DNA of 42,979 bases from Pelagibacterium sp. (GCA_002723255.1 PBNW01000008.1:1-42979); one strand, 5' to 3'; shown: positions 23,803-31,598, counted from the first letter of the stretch. Notes: generated by a model from the sequence alone, not told the origin. Translations and numbers: made by a program.

Positions 23803-24111
23803 ATGACCATCGACGACGAATCCCTCAACCGCCTGTTCCGCGCCCTGGGCGATACGACGCGACGAAACATCATCACCGAACTGGGCAAGCGCGACCGCCA
23901 GTCCCTGTTCGAGCTTTACACCCGCGTGGTTTCCAACCACGGCATCGGTCAGACCCGCCAGGGGTTTTCCCGGCACCTGACAACGCTGCAAGAGGCCGGG
24001 CTTGTCGAAATCGAATGGCAGGGCACCACAAAACTCCACAGCCTCAACGCCAATCCCATACTGCAGCTCAAATCGGGCTGGCTGAAATCCTTGGAGGAGG
24101 ACCCCCAATGA
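23803..24111 (+). CDS. ArsR-family (winged-helix) transcriptional regulator
   Basis: 102 residues. The opening LFRALGDTTRRNIITEL and the recognition segment GFSRHLTTLQEAGLVEIEWQG are typical of ArsR/SmtB-fold repressors. There are no clustered cysteines, so it is not a classic metal sensor; it belongs to the group seen next to VOC or SRPBCC genes. Its last codon overlaps the VOC start (ATGA), so the two are translationally coupled. A perfect palindrome lies in its promoter, indicating autorepression. The start ATG lacks a ribosome site, consistent with a leaderless mRNA. Confidence 0.9.
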   Translation: MTIDDESLNRLFRALGDTTRRNIITELGKRDRQSLFELYTRVVSNHGIGQTRQGFSRHLTTLQEAGLVEIEWQGTTKLHSLNANPILQLKSGWLKSLEEDPQ

Positions 24112-24506
24112 AAATCTACGTCACGTCCGTCTTTGTCGACGACCAGGCCAAGGCCCTCGATTTCTACACCGGCAAGCTCGGCTTCATCAAAAAGAACGAC
24201 ATCCCTGTCGATGGCGAAAACCGCTGGCTTACCGTTGTCAGTCCCGACGCGCCCGATGGCGTGGAGCTGCTGCTCGAACCCTCCGGCCACCCAGCCGTGA
24301 GGCCGTTCAAAAAGGCCCTCGTCGCCGACGGCATCCCGATGACCTCGTTTCAGGTCGATGACATTGGCGCCCAATATGAGCGTCTCACAGCGCTCGGCGT
24401 CGCCTTCACCCTGCCGCCCACAGATGCCGGCCCGGTCAAAATGGCCGTCCTCGACGACACATGCGGCAATCTCATCCAGATCGTTCAAATGGTCGGTTCG
24501 CCGTGA
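24108..24506 (+). CDS. VOC-family (glyoxalase/bleomycin-resistance fold) protein
   Basis: 132 residues from ATG 24108, with TTGGAGGAGG upstream. Paired beta-alpha-beta-beta-beta modules are seen: SVFVDDQAKALDFYTGKLGF at the start, ELLLEPS in the middle, and DDTCGNLIQIVQM at the end with the usual acidic ligand in NLIQ. Members bind metal and act as isomerases, dioxygenases or antibiotic-binding proteins. Overlaps both neighbours by ATGA/GTGA junctions. The substrate is unknown. Confidence 0.92.
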   Translation: MKIYVTSVFVDDQAKALDFYTGKLGFIKKNDIPVDGENRWLTVVSPDAPDGVELLLEPSGHPAVRPFKKALVADGIPMTSFQVDDIGAQYERLTALGVAFTLPPTDAGPVKMAVLDDTCGNLIQIVQMVGSP

Positions 24507-25003
24507 ACGGTCTCTGGCGCCCGCTTCTCCCCACCGACATTGCTGCCGTCTCGGCCATCGCCCAACGGGTGCATCCCGATTTCCCCGAGGACGACGCGGT
24601 GTTTGCCGACCGGCAGGCCATCGCGCCGGATTTGTGCTTCCTTTTTGAAATCGATGCTGCCCCCGCAGGATATGTTCTTGCCCACCCCTACCGCTTCGGC
24701 AGCCTTCCCGCGCTCAATACGGTCCTGGGTCGCCTGCCCGAGGCTTGCGACACGCTTTATATCCACGATCTGGCCCTGTTGCCCGTCGCGCGCGGCAGCG
24801 GGGCTGCGCGCCGGATTGTCCAGACCCTGAGTTCCCGCGCCGCCCCCCTCGGCCCCCTCAGTCTTGTCGCCGTCAATAACTCGGCGCCCTTCTGGACCCG
24901 CATGGGATTTGCCGTGGCCGATGCCCCCCGCCTCGCCGCAAAGCTCAAAAGCTACGCCCCGGACGCGCGCTACATGGTTGCACCCGCCTCCCGTTGGCGG
25001 TAG
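24503..25003 (+). CDS. GNAT-family N-acetyltransferase
   Basis: 166 residues from the GTG at 24503, which overlaps the VOC stop (GTGA). The acetyl-CoA binding region reads YIHDLALLPVARGSGAARRIV, with the R/QxxGxG/A-like loop degenerate to ARGSGA, and a late NNSAPFWTRMGF is typical of the family. Transfers an acetyl group to an amine on a small molecule or protein; the target is unknown. Third gene of the ArsR-led cluster. Confidence 0.9.
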   Translation: MNGLWRPLLPTDIAAVSAIAQRVHPDFPEDDAVFADRQAIAPDLCFLFEIDAAPAGYVLAHPYRFGSLPALNTVLGRLPEACDTLYIHDLALLPVARGSGAARRIVQTLSSRAAPLGPLSLVAVNNSAPFWTRMGFAVADAPRLAAKLKSYAPDARYMVAPASRWR

Positions 25004-25036
25004 CCATCTTCGGGAGACCATCAATCCGGACGCCCC

Positions 25037-25972
25037 ATGTCGCTTCAAGACGATCCTGTCGACACCATCCCCGTCACCCGCGCCCTGCGCCGTTCGCGCG
25101 GCCGCTGGCGGATTTTCGCTTTCGTGGTGCTGGCCGTCGCCGCTTTGGTCGGCTTTGCCCGTTTTTACCCGCTCATGGCTCCGGTGGGTGATGTGATTGC
25201 CCGCGTCACCATCTCGGGCACCATCACCACCGATCCCGAACGCACAGCCCTGCTCGAGGACCTCGCCGAAGACGATTCGGTCTCCGCGGTCATTGTCGCC
25301 ATCAATTCCCCCGGTGGCACCACGGCCGGCGGCGAGGAGCTTTATGCCTCCCTGCGCGCCCTGGCCGAACAAAAACCCGTCGTTTCGACAATTGGCGAAT
25401 TGGGGGCATCGGCGGCCTATATGGCCGCAATCGCCACCGATCGTATCTATGCGCGCAATCTTTCCATCGTCGGCTCCATCGGCGTCTATTACCAGCACGT
25501 CGATGCTTCGGGCCTGTTTGAAACGCTCGGCGTCGATCTCGACAAGGTCGCCTCGGGCCCTCTCAAGGGCAAACCCGATTTCGATGAGCCGATCTCCCCC
25601 CAAGTGCGCGATTCCCTGGTTGAACTCGTCGATTCCTCCTACCGGTATTTCGTTGATCTGGTCGCTGAACGCCGGGGGCTCACCCGGTCCGATACCCTCG
25701 CCCTGGCAGATGGCCGCATCCTGTCGGGCGTCATGGCAATCGATGCCGGGCTGATCGATGCCGCAGGCGGCGAGACCGAGGCGCTCGCCTGGCTGCAGAC
25801 CGAGCGGGAAATCGACCCCGATCTCGATATTGTCCCGGTCTGGCCGCGCCAGCGCGCCCCTGGCTGGCTCGATCTGCTGTTTGGTTCGCTGGCCGGTGCG
25901 TTCGGCGAAACCGGATGGCCCGGCTTGCCGCTTGACGGGCTGGTCTCGCTTTGGCACCCTCAAGCCCGATAA
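25037..25972 (+). CDS. sppA: Signal peptide peptidase SppA, short form
   Basis: 311-residue S49-family peptidase of the single-domain type. An N-terminal basic segment precedes one membrane anchor (about residues 26-47). The catalytic serine is S125 in GELGASAAYMAA and the general-base lysine is K177 in SGPLKGK. The NSPGG turn (90-94) is present. It degrades leftover signal peptides in the inner membrane. It lies 33 bp after the GNAT gene and next to ihfB, the usual neighbour in Hyphomicrobiales. Confidence 0.93.
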   Translation: MSLQDDPVDTIPVTRALRRSRGRWRIFAFVVLAVAALVGFARFYPLMAPVGDVIARVTISGTITTDPERTALLEDLAEDDSVSAVIVAINSPGGTTAGGEELYASLRALAEQKPVVSTIGELGASAAYMAAIATDRIYARNLSIVGSIGVYYQHVDASGLFETLGVDLDKVASGPLKGKPDFDEPISPQVRDSLVELVDSSYRYFVDLVAERRGLTRSDTLALADGRILSGVMAIDAGLIDAAGGETEALAWLQTEREIDPDLDIVPVWPRQRAPGWLDLLFGSLAGAFGETGWPGLPLDGLVSLWHPQAR

Positions 25973-26001
25973 AACGTCTAGCCCACAGATAATTAGCCCG
26001 A

Positions 26002-26016
26002 GGGTGTCAAACACCC
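26002..26016 (+). terminator. Short hairpin after sppA
   Basis: GGGTGT (26002-26007) pairs with ACACCC (26011-26016) around a 3-base loop in the 74-bp gap before ihfB, followed by CAATTTG. It is short and lacks a clear T-run, so only a weak terminator candidate. Confidence 0.35.
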
Positions 26017-26046
26017 CAATTTGCGCCGGGGGGCGTGCGACAGACA

Positions 26047-26328
26047 ATGATAAAATCCGAACTCATCGAAACGCTCGCGGCGGAAAACCCGCATCTTTTC
26101 CATCGCGATATCGAAAACATCGTCAACGCCATCCTCGATGAGGTCGGCGATGCGCTGGCTCGGGGCGACCGGGTCGAATTGCGCGGTTTCGGGGCGTTTT
26201 CGGTCAAGAACCGCCCGGCACGGGTCGGCCGCAACCCGCGCACCGGCGAACAGGTCGATGTGGGCGAAAAATACGTGCCGCAGTTCAAGGCGGGCAAGGA
26301 AATCCGCGAACGGCTCAACGGCGGCTGA
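26047..26328 (+). CDS. ihfB: Integration host factor beta subunit
   Basis: 93 residues from ATG 26047 ([20 protein letters not shown]), the usual IhfB start; the in-frame GTG at 26035 is discarded. The DNA-bending beta-arm [10 protein letters not shown] and the [12 protein letters not shown] tail are typical. It forms a heterodimer with IhfA and bends DNA by about 160 degrees at specific sites. HU is the close alternative, but this N-terminus and the sppA-ihfB-lapA-trpF context favour IhfB. Confidence 0.95.
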   Translation: MIKSELIETLAAENPHLFHRDIENIVNAILDEVGDALARGDRVELRGFGAFSVKNRPARVGRNPRTGEQVDVGEKYVPQFKAGKEIRERLNGG

Positions 26329-26395
26329 ACCCCACAGCCCCTATGGGCCTGCAGACTGTTGCGGCAAGGGATCGTAAGCTCGATCCTGTCCCGCC

Positions 26396-26426
26396 GTCAT
26401 CCCGGACGTGATCCGGGATCCAGTAA
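26396..26426. repeat. REP-like palindrome (copy 1)
   Basis: GTCATCCCGGACGTGATCCG continues to CCAGTAA at 26426. The CCCGGA and TCCGGG arms pair, and the flank TCCAGTA is shared with the copies at 28771, 28837 and 29040. It lies in the 157-bp gap between ihfB and lapA. Confidence 0.8.
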
Positions 26427-26485
26427 CCGGCAGCGCCGGCGGCGCTTTCCTCGCTGCCCACGCGGCAACCATGTAGTGAACTCTT

Positions 26486-26836
26486 ATGCGCAAACGCATC
26501 GTCGGCTGGCTCGTTCTCGTGCCCCTTTGCCTTTTGGTCCTGGTGTTTGCCCTGGCCAACCGGCACACGGTCGCCGTCAATTTCAATCCTCTTGTTGCCG
26601 CCGACGAGGCCGCACCCGGCTTCGGCGTGCCGCTGTTTCTGGTGATCTATGCCGTGCTGTTCATCGGCATTTCGCTCGGCGGCCTGGCTGTCTGGTTCAC
26701 GCAAGGCCAGCACCGCAAGCACGAACGCCGCCTGCGCCGCGAAAATGAAAAGCTCAAGGCCGATCTCGAGCGCTCCCGCCGCGCCCCGGCGCGTGAGCCC
26801 GATGCCGCGCTGCTCGCCACGGACGAATTGGTCTGA
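26486..26836 (+). CDS. LapA-family (DUF1049) inner-membrane protein
   Basis: 116 residues with two hydrophobic spans (about residues 7-25 and 50-72) separated by a short loop containing NRHTVAVNFNP, the LapA/DUF1049 signature. A basic, charged tail (ERRLRRENEKLKADLERSRR) forms a short coiled coil in the cytoplasm. E. coli LapA acts with LapB in lipopolysaccharide assembly control. The stop overlaps the trpF start (TGATG), so they are cotranslated. Confidence 0.88.
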   Translation: MRKRIVGWLVLVPLCLLVLVFALANRHTVAVNFNPLVAADEAAPGFGVPLFLVIYAVLFIGISLGGLAVWFTQGQHRKHERRLRRENEKLKADLERSRRAPAREPDAALLATDELV

Positions 26837-27483
26837 TGGACCAGCCCATCATCAAGATCTGCGGGGTCAAAACCCCCGACATCCTCGATCATGTCATCGC
26901 GCAAGGCGCCGACATGATAGGGTTCGTTCATTTCGAAAAAAGCCCGCGCCATATCCCCTTCGATACGATTGCAGGGCTTGTCGCCCAGGCCGGTGACCGC
27001 ATCGAAACGGTCATCCTGCTTGTCGATCCCGACAACGACACCGTCGCCGCCGCTGTCGAAACCGGCGCCCAATGGCTCCAGCTTCATGGGTCTGAGCCCA
27101 AGGGCCGCGTGGCCGATATTCGTGAGCGCTCGGGGCTGAAAATCATCAAGGCCCTGCCCATCGGCGATAAAAACGACGTGCGTCAGGTCCCCTTTTATCG
27201 CCCCGTCTCCGACCGGCTGATCCTCGATGCGCGGCCGCCAAAAAATGCCACCCGTCCAGGCGGTCTGGGCATGGTGTTCGATTGGTCGCTGCTCGAAAGT
27301 CTTGACCCTGCGGTCCGCTTCATGCTTTCCGCTGGTCTTGACGGCGACAATGTGGCCCGCGCCGTCAAAACCCTAAAGCCCTTCGGCCTCGACGTTTCTT
27401 CGGGCGTCGAGCGCGAAAAGGGCGTAAAGGACGCCGGGCTGATTTCCCGGTTCATCGCCAGCGCCCGGGCGGCGGCACAGTAA
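26836..27483 (+). CDS. trpF: Phosphoribosylanthranilate isomerase
   Basis: 215 residues. The TIM-barrel isomerase of tryptophan synthesis converts phosphoribosylanthranilate to carboxyphenylamino-deoxyribulose phosphate. The opening IIKICGVKTPD holds the catalytic cysteine (C9), and LILDARPP holds the catalytic aspartate. The phosphate-binding end SSGVEREKGVKD is intact. The order lapA-trpF-trpB is the Hyphomicrobiales arrangement. Confidence 0.96.
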   Translation: MDQPIIKICGVKTPDILDHVIAQGADMIGFVHFEKSPRHIPFDTIAGLVAQAGDRIETVILLVDPDNDTVAAAVETGAQWLQLHGSEPKGRVADIRERSGLKIIKALPIGDKNDVRQVPFYRPVSDRLILDARPPKNATRPGGLGMVFDWSLLESLDPAVRFMLSAGLDGDNVARAVKTLKPFGLDVSSGVEREKGVKDAGLISRFIASARAAAQ

Positions 27484-27495
27484 GGTTTTACGACT

Positions 27496-28716
27496 ATGAG
27501 CCAGCAAAGCGCCAATTCCCTGCGTCAGGGACCCGACGAAAACGGCAAGTTCGGCATTTATGGTGGGCGCTTCGTGGCCGAGACCCTGATGCCCTTGATC
27601 CTCGATCTGGAAAAGGCCTATCGCGCCGCCCAGGCCGATGAAGAATTCCTAGCTGAAATGGACGATCTGCGCACCCATTTCGCCGGCCGTCCCTCCCCGC
27701 TCTATTTCGCCGAGCGCATGACAAATGAGCTTGGCGGCGCGAAAATCTATTTCAAGCGCGAAGACCTCAACCACACGGGCTCCCACAAGCTCAACAACTG
27801 CATCGGCCAGATCCTTTTGGCCAAGCGCATGGGCAAGACCCGGATCATCGCCGAAACCGGGGCCGGCCAGCACGGCGTGGCCACGGCCACGGTCTGCGCC
27901 CGGTTCGGCCTGCCCTGCACCATCTTCATGGGCGCCACCGACGTGGAGCGCCAGATGCCCAACGTTTTGCGCATGAAAATGCTCGGCGCCGAGGTCCGTC
28001 CGGTCACCGCCGGTGCCGGCACGCTCAAGGATGCCATGAACGAGGCGCTGCGCGACTGGGTGACCAATGTCGGCACCACCTACTATCTGATCGGCACGGC
28101 GGCCGGCCCGCATCCTTACCCTGAAATGGTGCGTGACTTTCAAAAGGTGATCGGCGAGGAAATCCGCACCCAGATTCTGGAAGCCGAAGGCCGGCTCCCC
28201 GATGCGCTGGTCGCCTGTATCGGCGGCGGTTCGAACGCCATCGGCACCTTCCACGATTTTCTCGATGAGCCGAATGTGAAAATCTTCGGCACCGAAGCAG
28301 GCGGACACGGCCTCGACGTGGAAGACGGCCACGCCGCCTCGATGACCGGCGGTCGCCCCGGCGTGCTGCATGGCAACCGCACCTATCTCCTCCAGGATGC
28401 CGACGGCCAGATCACCGAGGGCCATTCGATTTCCGCCGGTCTGGACTATCCCGGTGTCGGCCCCGAACACGCCTTCCTGCGCGACAGCGGCCGGGTCAGC
28501 TACGTGCCCATAACCGACAAAGAGGCGCTCGACGCCTTCATGGCCTGCACCAAGTTCGAAGGCATCATCCCTGCGCTCGAAAGCGCCCACGGCCTCGCCC
28601 ACGTGATTAAACTCGCCCCCACAATGGCCAAGGACGACATCATCGTCCTCTGCCTCTCCGGCCGCGGCGACAAGGACGTCGAATCCGTCGGCAAGCATCT
28701 GGGCATGGCGCTTTAG
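27496..28716 (+). CDS. trpB: Tryptophan synthase beta subunit
   Basis: 406 residues. PLP enzyme joining indole and serine. The cofactor lysine is K98 in [10 protein letters not shown]; the indole-site EAGAGQHG-like segment appears as ETGAGQHG, and the PLP phosphate loop is GGGSNAIG. Full length and 12 bp after trpF. Normally trpA follows directly, but here it lies 2.9 kb on, after the insert with REP elements and an ArsR cluster. Confidence 0.97.
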   Translation: MSQQSANSLRQGPDENGKFGIYGGRFVAETLMPLILDLEKAYRAAQADEEFLAEMDDLRTHFAGRPSPLYFAERMTNELGGAKIYFKREDLNHTGSHKLNNCIGQILLAKRMGKTRIIAETGAGQHGVATATVCARFGLPCTIFMGATDVERQMPNVLRMKMLGAEVRPVTAGAGTLKDAMNEALRDWVTNVGTTYYLIGTAAGPHPYPEMVRDFQKVIGEEIRTQILEAEGRLPDALVACIGGGSNAIGTFHDFLDEPNVKIFGTEAGGHGLDVEDGHAASMTGGRPGVLHGNRTYLLQDADGQITEGHSISAGLDYPGVGPEHAFLRDSGRVSYVPITDKEALDAFMACTKFEGIIPALESAHGLAHVIKLAPTMAKDDIIVLCLSGRGDKDVESVGKHLGMAL

Positions 28717-28770
28717 GGCCAATCGACATTTCGGGGGCAAAGGCTCCTGCCTTGCCAAAACCACCTCGCT

Positions 28771-28800
28771 GTCACCCCGGCCCTGAGCCGGGGTCCAGTA
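28771..28800. repeat. REP-like palindrome (copy 2)
   Basis: GTCACCCCGGCCCTGAGCCG with GGGTCCAGTA after it. The CCCCGG and CCGGGG arms pair. It is oriented opposite to the copy at 28837 and just follows trpB, so the pair may end trpB transcription or stabilise its mRNA. Confidence 0.85.
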
Positions 28801-28836
28801 TGCTCGGCACCGAGACAGAACCGCAAGTCTGCCGCT

Positions 28837-28867
28837 TACTGGATCCCGGGTCTTCGCCCGGGATGAC
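28837..28867. repeat. REP-like palindrome (copy 3, inverted)
   Basis: TACTGGATCCCGGGTCTTCG continues to CCCGGGATGAC. This is the reverse orientation of the consensus; the CCCGGG arms pair around TCTTCG. It forms an inverted pair with 28771-28800. Confidence 0.85.
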
Positions 28868-28952
28868 CTAGGTAGGAGGGGCCGGTTCGGGATGAACCCG
28901 GAAACCCGCGACGATCCACCGTGCCTGTCTCAAACGCTGCAAGCATTATTTA

Positions 28953-28991
28953 CCCTCACCTTAGGCGAGAAGGCCGGCATGCCGGTGAGGG
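28953..28991. repeat. Inverted repeat with CCGGCATGCCGG core
   Basis: Outer arms CCCTCACC (28953-28960) and GGTGAGGG (28984-28991) enclose a perfect 12-bp palindrome, CCGGCATGCCGG. It differs from the REP copies and may be a second dispersed repeat type. Confidence 0.6.
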
Positions 28992-29039
28992 GGCCTTGAG
29001 CGCCGGCAGTGTCACGTCGCCTTCCCCTCCCTCCCCACC

Positions 29040-29070
29040 GTCATCCCGGGCGAAGACCCGGGACCCAGTA
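29040..29070. repeat. REP-like palindrome (copy 4)
   Basis: GTCATCCCGGGCGAAGACCC with GGGACCCAGTA after it; CCCGGG arms pair around CGAAGA. Nearly the reverse complement of the copy at 28837. Confidence 0.85.
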
Positions 29071-29230
29071 CCCCCAGCGCTTGCGACGCTTGCCCAAACG
29101 CCTCACCGCCCCCTGTCGGCCCGGGGTCAATTCTCGCCGTCCATCTTTCAGCGTCGCTCCAAACACATGCCCCAAATGGTATGCGTTTATCGCGCTACCT
29201 AACTCTTCATATCGTTACCGCCCAAGGAGC

Positions 29231-29260
29231 TTGACAAACACATACCTATCTAGCTATACG
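29231..29260 (+). promoter_or_regulatory. Promoter of the ArsR-SRPBCC cluster
   Basis: A perfect -35 TTGACA (29231-29236) is followed 18 bp later by TATACG (29255-29260). The dyad TAGCTA inside the -10 region may belong to the operator of the ArsR regulator encoded 24 bp downstream. Confidence 0.65.
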
Positions 29261-29283
29261 TCGACCCATAGCCAACGGGATAT

Positions 29284-29616
29284 ATGTCATCGATGTCCGC
29301 CACCCCCGATGTTCTGTTTCGCACTCTCGCCGACCCGACCCGCCGGGCCCTGTTCGAGCGCCTGTGCAAAAACGGCGAGCTTACGGTCGGCGCGTTGACC
29401 GAGGGCGCTGGTGTGTCCCAGCCGGTGGTCTCAAAGCATCTCGGCGTGCTGCGGCAGGCCGGGCTGGTCAGCGATCGCCACGAGGGCCGCCACACCCATT
29501 ACAGCGCCCGCATCGATGCTTTGGCCCCCCTGGCCGACTGGACCCGGCAAATGGCCGGCTTCTGGAACAGCCGGTTCGACGATCTCGAAGATTTGTTGAG
29601 GAGAATGGATCAATGA
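29284..29616 (+). CDS. ArsR-family transcriptional regulator
   Basis: 110 residues. Winged-helix repressor with the opening LFRTLADPTRRALFERL and recognition segment VSQPVVSKHLGVLRQAGLV, and a wing REGRHTHY-like stretch (HEGRHTHYSA). No metal-binding cysteine motif. This is the type that leads SRPBCC/AHSA1 operons and controls them. The last codon overlaps the next gene (ATGA). ATG 29293 is an alternative start. Confidence 0.93.
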   Translation: MSSMSATPDVLFRTLADPTRRALFERLCKNGELTVGALTEGAGVSQPVVSKHLGVLRQAGLVSDRHEGRHTHYSARIDALAPLADWTRQMAGFWNSRFDDLEDLLRRMDQ

Positions 29617-29843
29617 AAATCAACGCTTGGTTTCGCCGGGCTCACCGCTGGCTCGCTATCGCCTTCACGCTTGGCGTCATCGTCAATTTCATTGCTCTGG
29701 GCGGTGGCGAAGAGCCCGCCTTCTGGGTCTATCTGCTCGCCCTCATTCCCTTGTTTCTGTTGCTCTTTACGGGGCTCTATCTGTTCGTGCTACCCTATGC
29801 CGTCAAATGGCGCGGCGGGCGGCGCATTGGCGAAAGGGCATGA
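29613..29843 (+). CDS. Small two-span membrane protein
   Basis: 76 residues starting at the ATG that overlaps the ArsR stop, with GAGGAGA upstream. Two hydrophobic spans (about residues 13-30 and 38-61) are separated by a short GGGEEPAF turn, and the end is basic (KWRGGRRIGERA), so both termini are probably cytoplasmic. I do not recognise a family for certain. Being translationally coupled to the regulator, it belongs to this small operon. Confidence 0.8.
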   Translation: MKINAWFRRAHRWLAIAFTLGVIVNFIALGGGEEPAFWVYLLALIPLFLLLFTGLYLFVLPYAVKWRGGRRIGERA

Positions 29844-29847
29844 CCCC

Positions 29848-30267
29848 ATGAGCAAATCCAAAGACAAGCCGGTGCTGTTGTCCGGCGGAAATCCCCAGAT
29901 TCCCAAGGGCTATGGCAATGGCCCGGTCGCCGCCTACCTCGACGCCATGCCGGGCTGGAAGGGCGATATCGGGCGCCGCCTCGATGCCATCATTGAGCGC
30001 GTGGTGCCCAACCTCGAAAAGGCAGTGAAATGGAACTCGCCCTTTTACGGGGTCGAAAAGGACTATTGGTTCACCTCCTACCACTGCATGACGAAATACG
30101 TGAAGGTGACCTTCTTTAGGGGCAGCGATCTCGATCCGCCCCCGCCCGGCACCTCGAAATATCCGGCAGTGCGCTATCTCGATATCTATGAGGACAAAGG
30201 GTTCGATGAGGACCGGTTCGCCGCATGGATCGAACAGGCCAGCAAGCTGCCCGGCGAAAAACTCTGA
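29848..30267 (+). CDS. DUF1801-domain protein
   Basis: 139 residues. The opening contains GNGPVAAYLDAMPGWK, and the fold segment with KAVKWNSPFYG and YHCMTKYVKVTFFRG matches the DUF1801 (YdhG-like) family with an iron-chaperone-like frataxin fold. Biochemical role unknown. Starts 5 bp after the membrane-protein stop, second of three soluble genes in this ArsR-led operon. Confidence 0.85.
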   Translation: MSKSKDKPVLLSGGNPQIPKGYGNGPVAAYLDAMPGWKGDIGRRLDAIIERVVPNLEKAVKWNSPFYGVEKDYWFTSYHCMTKYVKVTFFRGSDLDPPPPGTSKYPAVRYLDIYEDKGFDEDRFAAWIEQASKLPGEKL

Positions 30268-30279
30268 ACGGTACGCCTT

Positions 30280-30711
30280 ATGAAAAAATCGCCTCAAACC
30301 AGTGAAAACACCCAGGCCGATGCGACGCGCCTGATCGATGCCCGCATCGCCGATCTTGGCGATTGGCGTGGAAAAACCCTCGCCCGTGTCCGCGCGCTGA
30401 TCCACGAGGCCGTTCCCGAAGTTCTCGAGGAATGGAAATGGCGTGGCACCCCGGTCTGGTCTCATGCCGGCATCATCTGCACCGGCGAAACCTACAAGAC
30501 CTACGTCAAGCTCACCTTCGCCAAGGGCGCCTCGCTCAATGACCCCAAGGGCCTGTTCAATTCGAGCCTTGAGGGCAACATGCGCCGCGCCATCGATATC
30601 CATGAAGGCGCAGAAATCGATGAGGATGCCGTCAAGGCCCTGATCTCTGCCGCCGCCGCGCTCAACGCCGTCAAGAAGCCGGCCCGGTCCAAAAAGCCCG
30701 CCAAGGATTAA
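30280..30711 (+). CDS. DUF1801-domain protein (second copy)
   Basis: 143 residues with the same domain: VLEEWKWRGTPVWSHAG, then TYVKLTFAKGASL. It diverges strongly from the preceding gene, so it is a paralogue rather than a recent duplicate. The C-terminus is lysine-rich (KKPARSKKPAKD). Function unknown; members often sit beside SRPBCC genes, as here. Confidence 0.85.
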   Translation: MKKSPQTSENTQADATRLIDARIADLGDWRGKTLARVRALIHEAVPEVLEEWKWRGTPVWSHAGIICTGETYKTYVKLTFAKGASLNDPKGLFNSSLEGNMRRAIDIHEGAEIDEDAVKALISAAAALNAVKKPARSKKPAKD

Positions 30712-30716
30712 CCGCC

Positions 30717-31136
30717 ATGACCCAGCCCGTCACCGTCACCGTCGAACGCGAAATCCCCTTCCCGCCCGAAAAGATCTGGCGCGCCCTCACCCAGCCCCAC
30801 CTGATGGAGGAATGGCTGATGAAGACCGACTTCAAGCCCGAGATCGGGCACAATTTCACCCTGCGCGGCGATTGGGGCGGCGTGGAATGTGAGGTTCTGG
30901 CCATAGAGCCCGAAAAGACCCTGTCCTACACCTGGAACCACCCGCACTCCGATCCCGCCTACGCGCTCGAAAGCGTCGTGGTCTTCACCCTCACCCCCAC
31001 TGCCACGGGCACCCGTCTGCGCATGGAGCAGACCGGCTTTAACCCCAACCAGAAACAAGCCATCGGCGGCGCCAAATGGGGCTGGCAGGAAAACCTGGCC
31101 AACCTCGAAAAGCTGCTGGCCGAGGGCAAGGCCTAG
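30717..31136 (+). CDS. SRPBCC (AHSA1-like) domain protein
   Basis: 139 residues with a START-like hydrophobic pocket fold. The typical opening is VEREIPFPPEKIWRALTQPH, with YTWNHP in the middle and GWQENLANLEKLL at the end. These proteins bind small lipophilic ligands, and with ArsR repressors they form widespread operons of unknown substrate. Last gene of the cluster; a strong hairpin follows. Confidence 0.92.
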   Translation: MTQPVTVTVEREIPFPPEKIWRALTQPHLMEEWLMKTDFKPEIGHNFTLRGDWGGVECEVLAIEPEKTLSYTWNHPHSDPAYALESVVVFTLTPTATGTRLRMEQTGFNPNQKQAIGGAKWGWQENLANLEKLLAEGKA

Positions 31137-31143
31137 CATACCG

Positions 31144-31178
31144 GGGCTGACGGCTCGGGCGTCCCTGGCCGTCAGCCC
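31144..31178 (+). terminator. Terminator hairpin of the ArsR-SRPBCC operon
   Basis: GGGCTGACGGC (31144-31154) pairs perfectly with GCCGTCAGCCC (31168-31178) around a 13-nt loop, 8 bp after the stop codon. The following T-run is weak (TCCGTTCTG). Confidence 0.75.
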
Positions 31179-31282
31179 TCCGTTCTGCGCATGGCTGGAA
31201 TACCCATTGAGCTCTTGTTTATTGCCCCTGGTGAGCGCATTTAAATCTAAAGAAATCAAGCACCTTTCAGGAGATTTGAACA

Positions 31283-31465
31283 ATGGCACGCAACGGCGTT
31301 TTCGCTTCCATATCGGGTTTTTTCGGTGACGTGGGCCGCGCCCGCAATGCTTCGAACCTTTATTCCGATCTGTCCAGCATGTCCGACGACGCGCTGCGCT
31401 CGCGCGGTCTGAACCGGTCCGATCTGGCTCGCCACGCTTTCGATACCGCGTTCAACTCCAAGTAA
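31283..31465 (+). CDS. DUF1127-family micro-protein
   Basis: 60 residues, preceded by a clear AGGAG ribosome site. The C-terminal half has LSSMSDDALRSRGLNRSDL, the YjiS/DUF1127 pattern, though the arginine-rich tail is reduced. Small DUF1127 proteins in related bacteria take part in RNA turnover and phosphate or carbon control; a role here is only inferred. Monocistronic, closed by the strong terminator at 31491-31522. Confidence 0.85.
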   Translation: MARNGVFASISGFFGDVGRARNASNLYSDLSSMSDDALRSRGLNRSDLARHAFDTAFNSK

Positions 31466-31490
31466 TTTTCCGCTTTCGCGACCGACATCA

Positions 31491-31522
31491 AAAAGGCACC
31501 CCGCTTACGCCGGGTGCCTTTT
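31491..31522. terminator. Strong bidirectional terminator
   Basis: AAAAGGCACCC (31491-31501) pairs with GGGTGCCTTTT (31512-31522) around a 10-nt loop. A-rich and T-rich flanks allow termination in both directions. It closes the DUF1127 gene and separates it from trpA. Confidence 0.92.
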
Positions 31523-31598
31523 GTGTTTCCGGAGTTGACTTGACCCCCCAACCTGTCCTTTATCCGCGCGACAACTGGCATTTCTACCGGGAGATTTC

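Larger units (their letters stand above)
28717..29283. other. Repeat-rich 567-bp intergenic region after trpB
   Basis: No gene is seen here. It contains three REP-like palindromes (28771-28800, 28837-28867, 29040-29070), the first two in opposite orientation so that they can form one large cruciform. There is also a separate dyad, CCCTCACC (28953-28960) with GGTGAGGG (28984-28991), around CCGGCATGCCGG. The end holds the ArsR promoter. Confidence 0.8.

Noticed and set aside
24485-26047. 520-codon frame on the minus strand across the GNAT, sppA and ihfB region
   Set aside because: It opposes three recognisable genes and has low-complexity composition, so it is a shadow of GC-rich coding DNA.
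28717-29283. Possible CRISPR-like array after trpB
   Set aside because: The repeats are self-complementary, irregularly spaced and in both orientations, with no spacers of constant length; they are REP-like elements.
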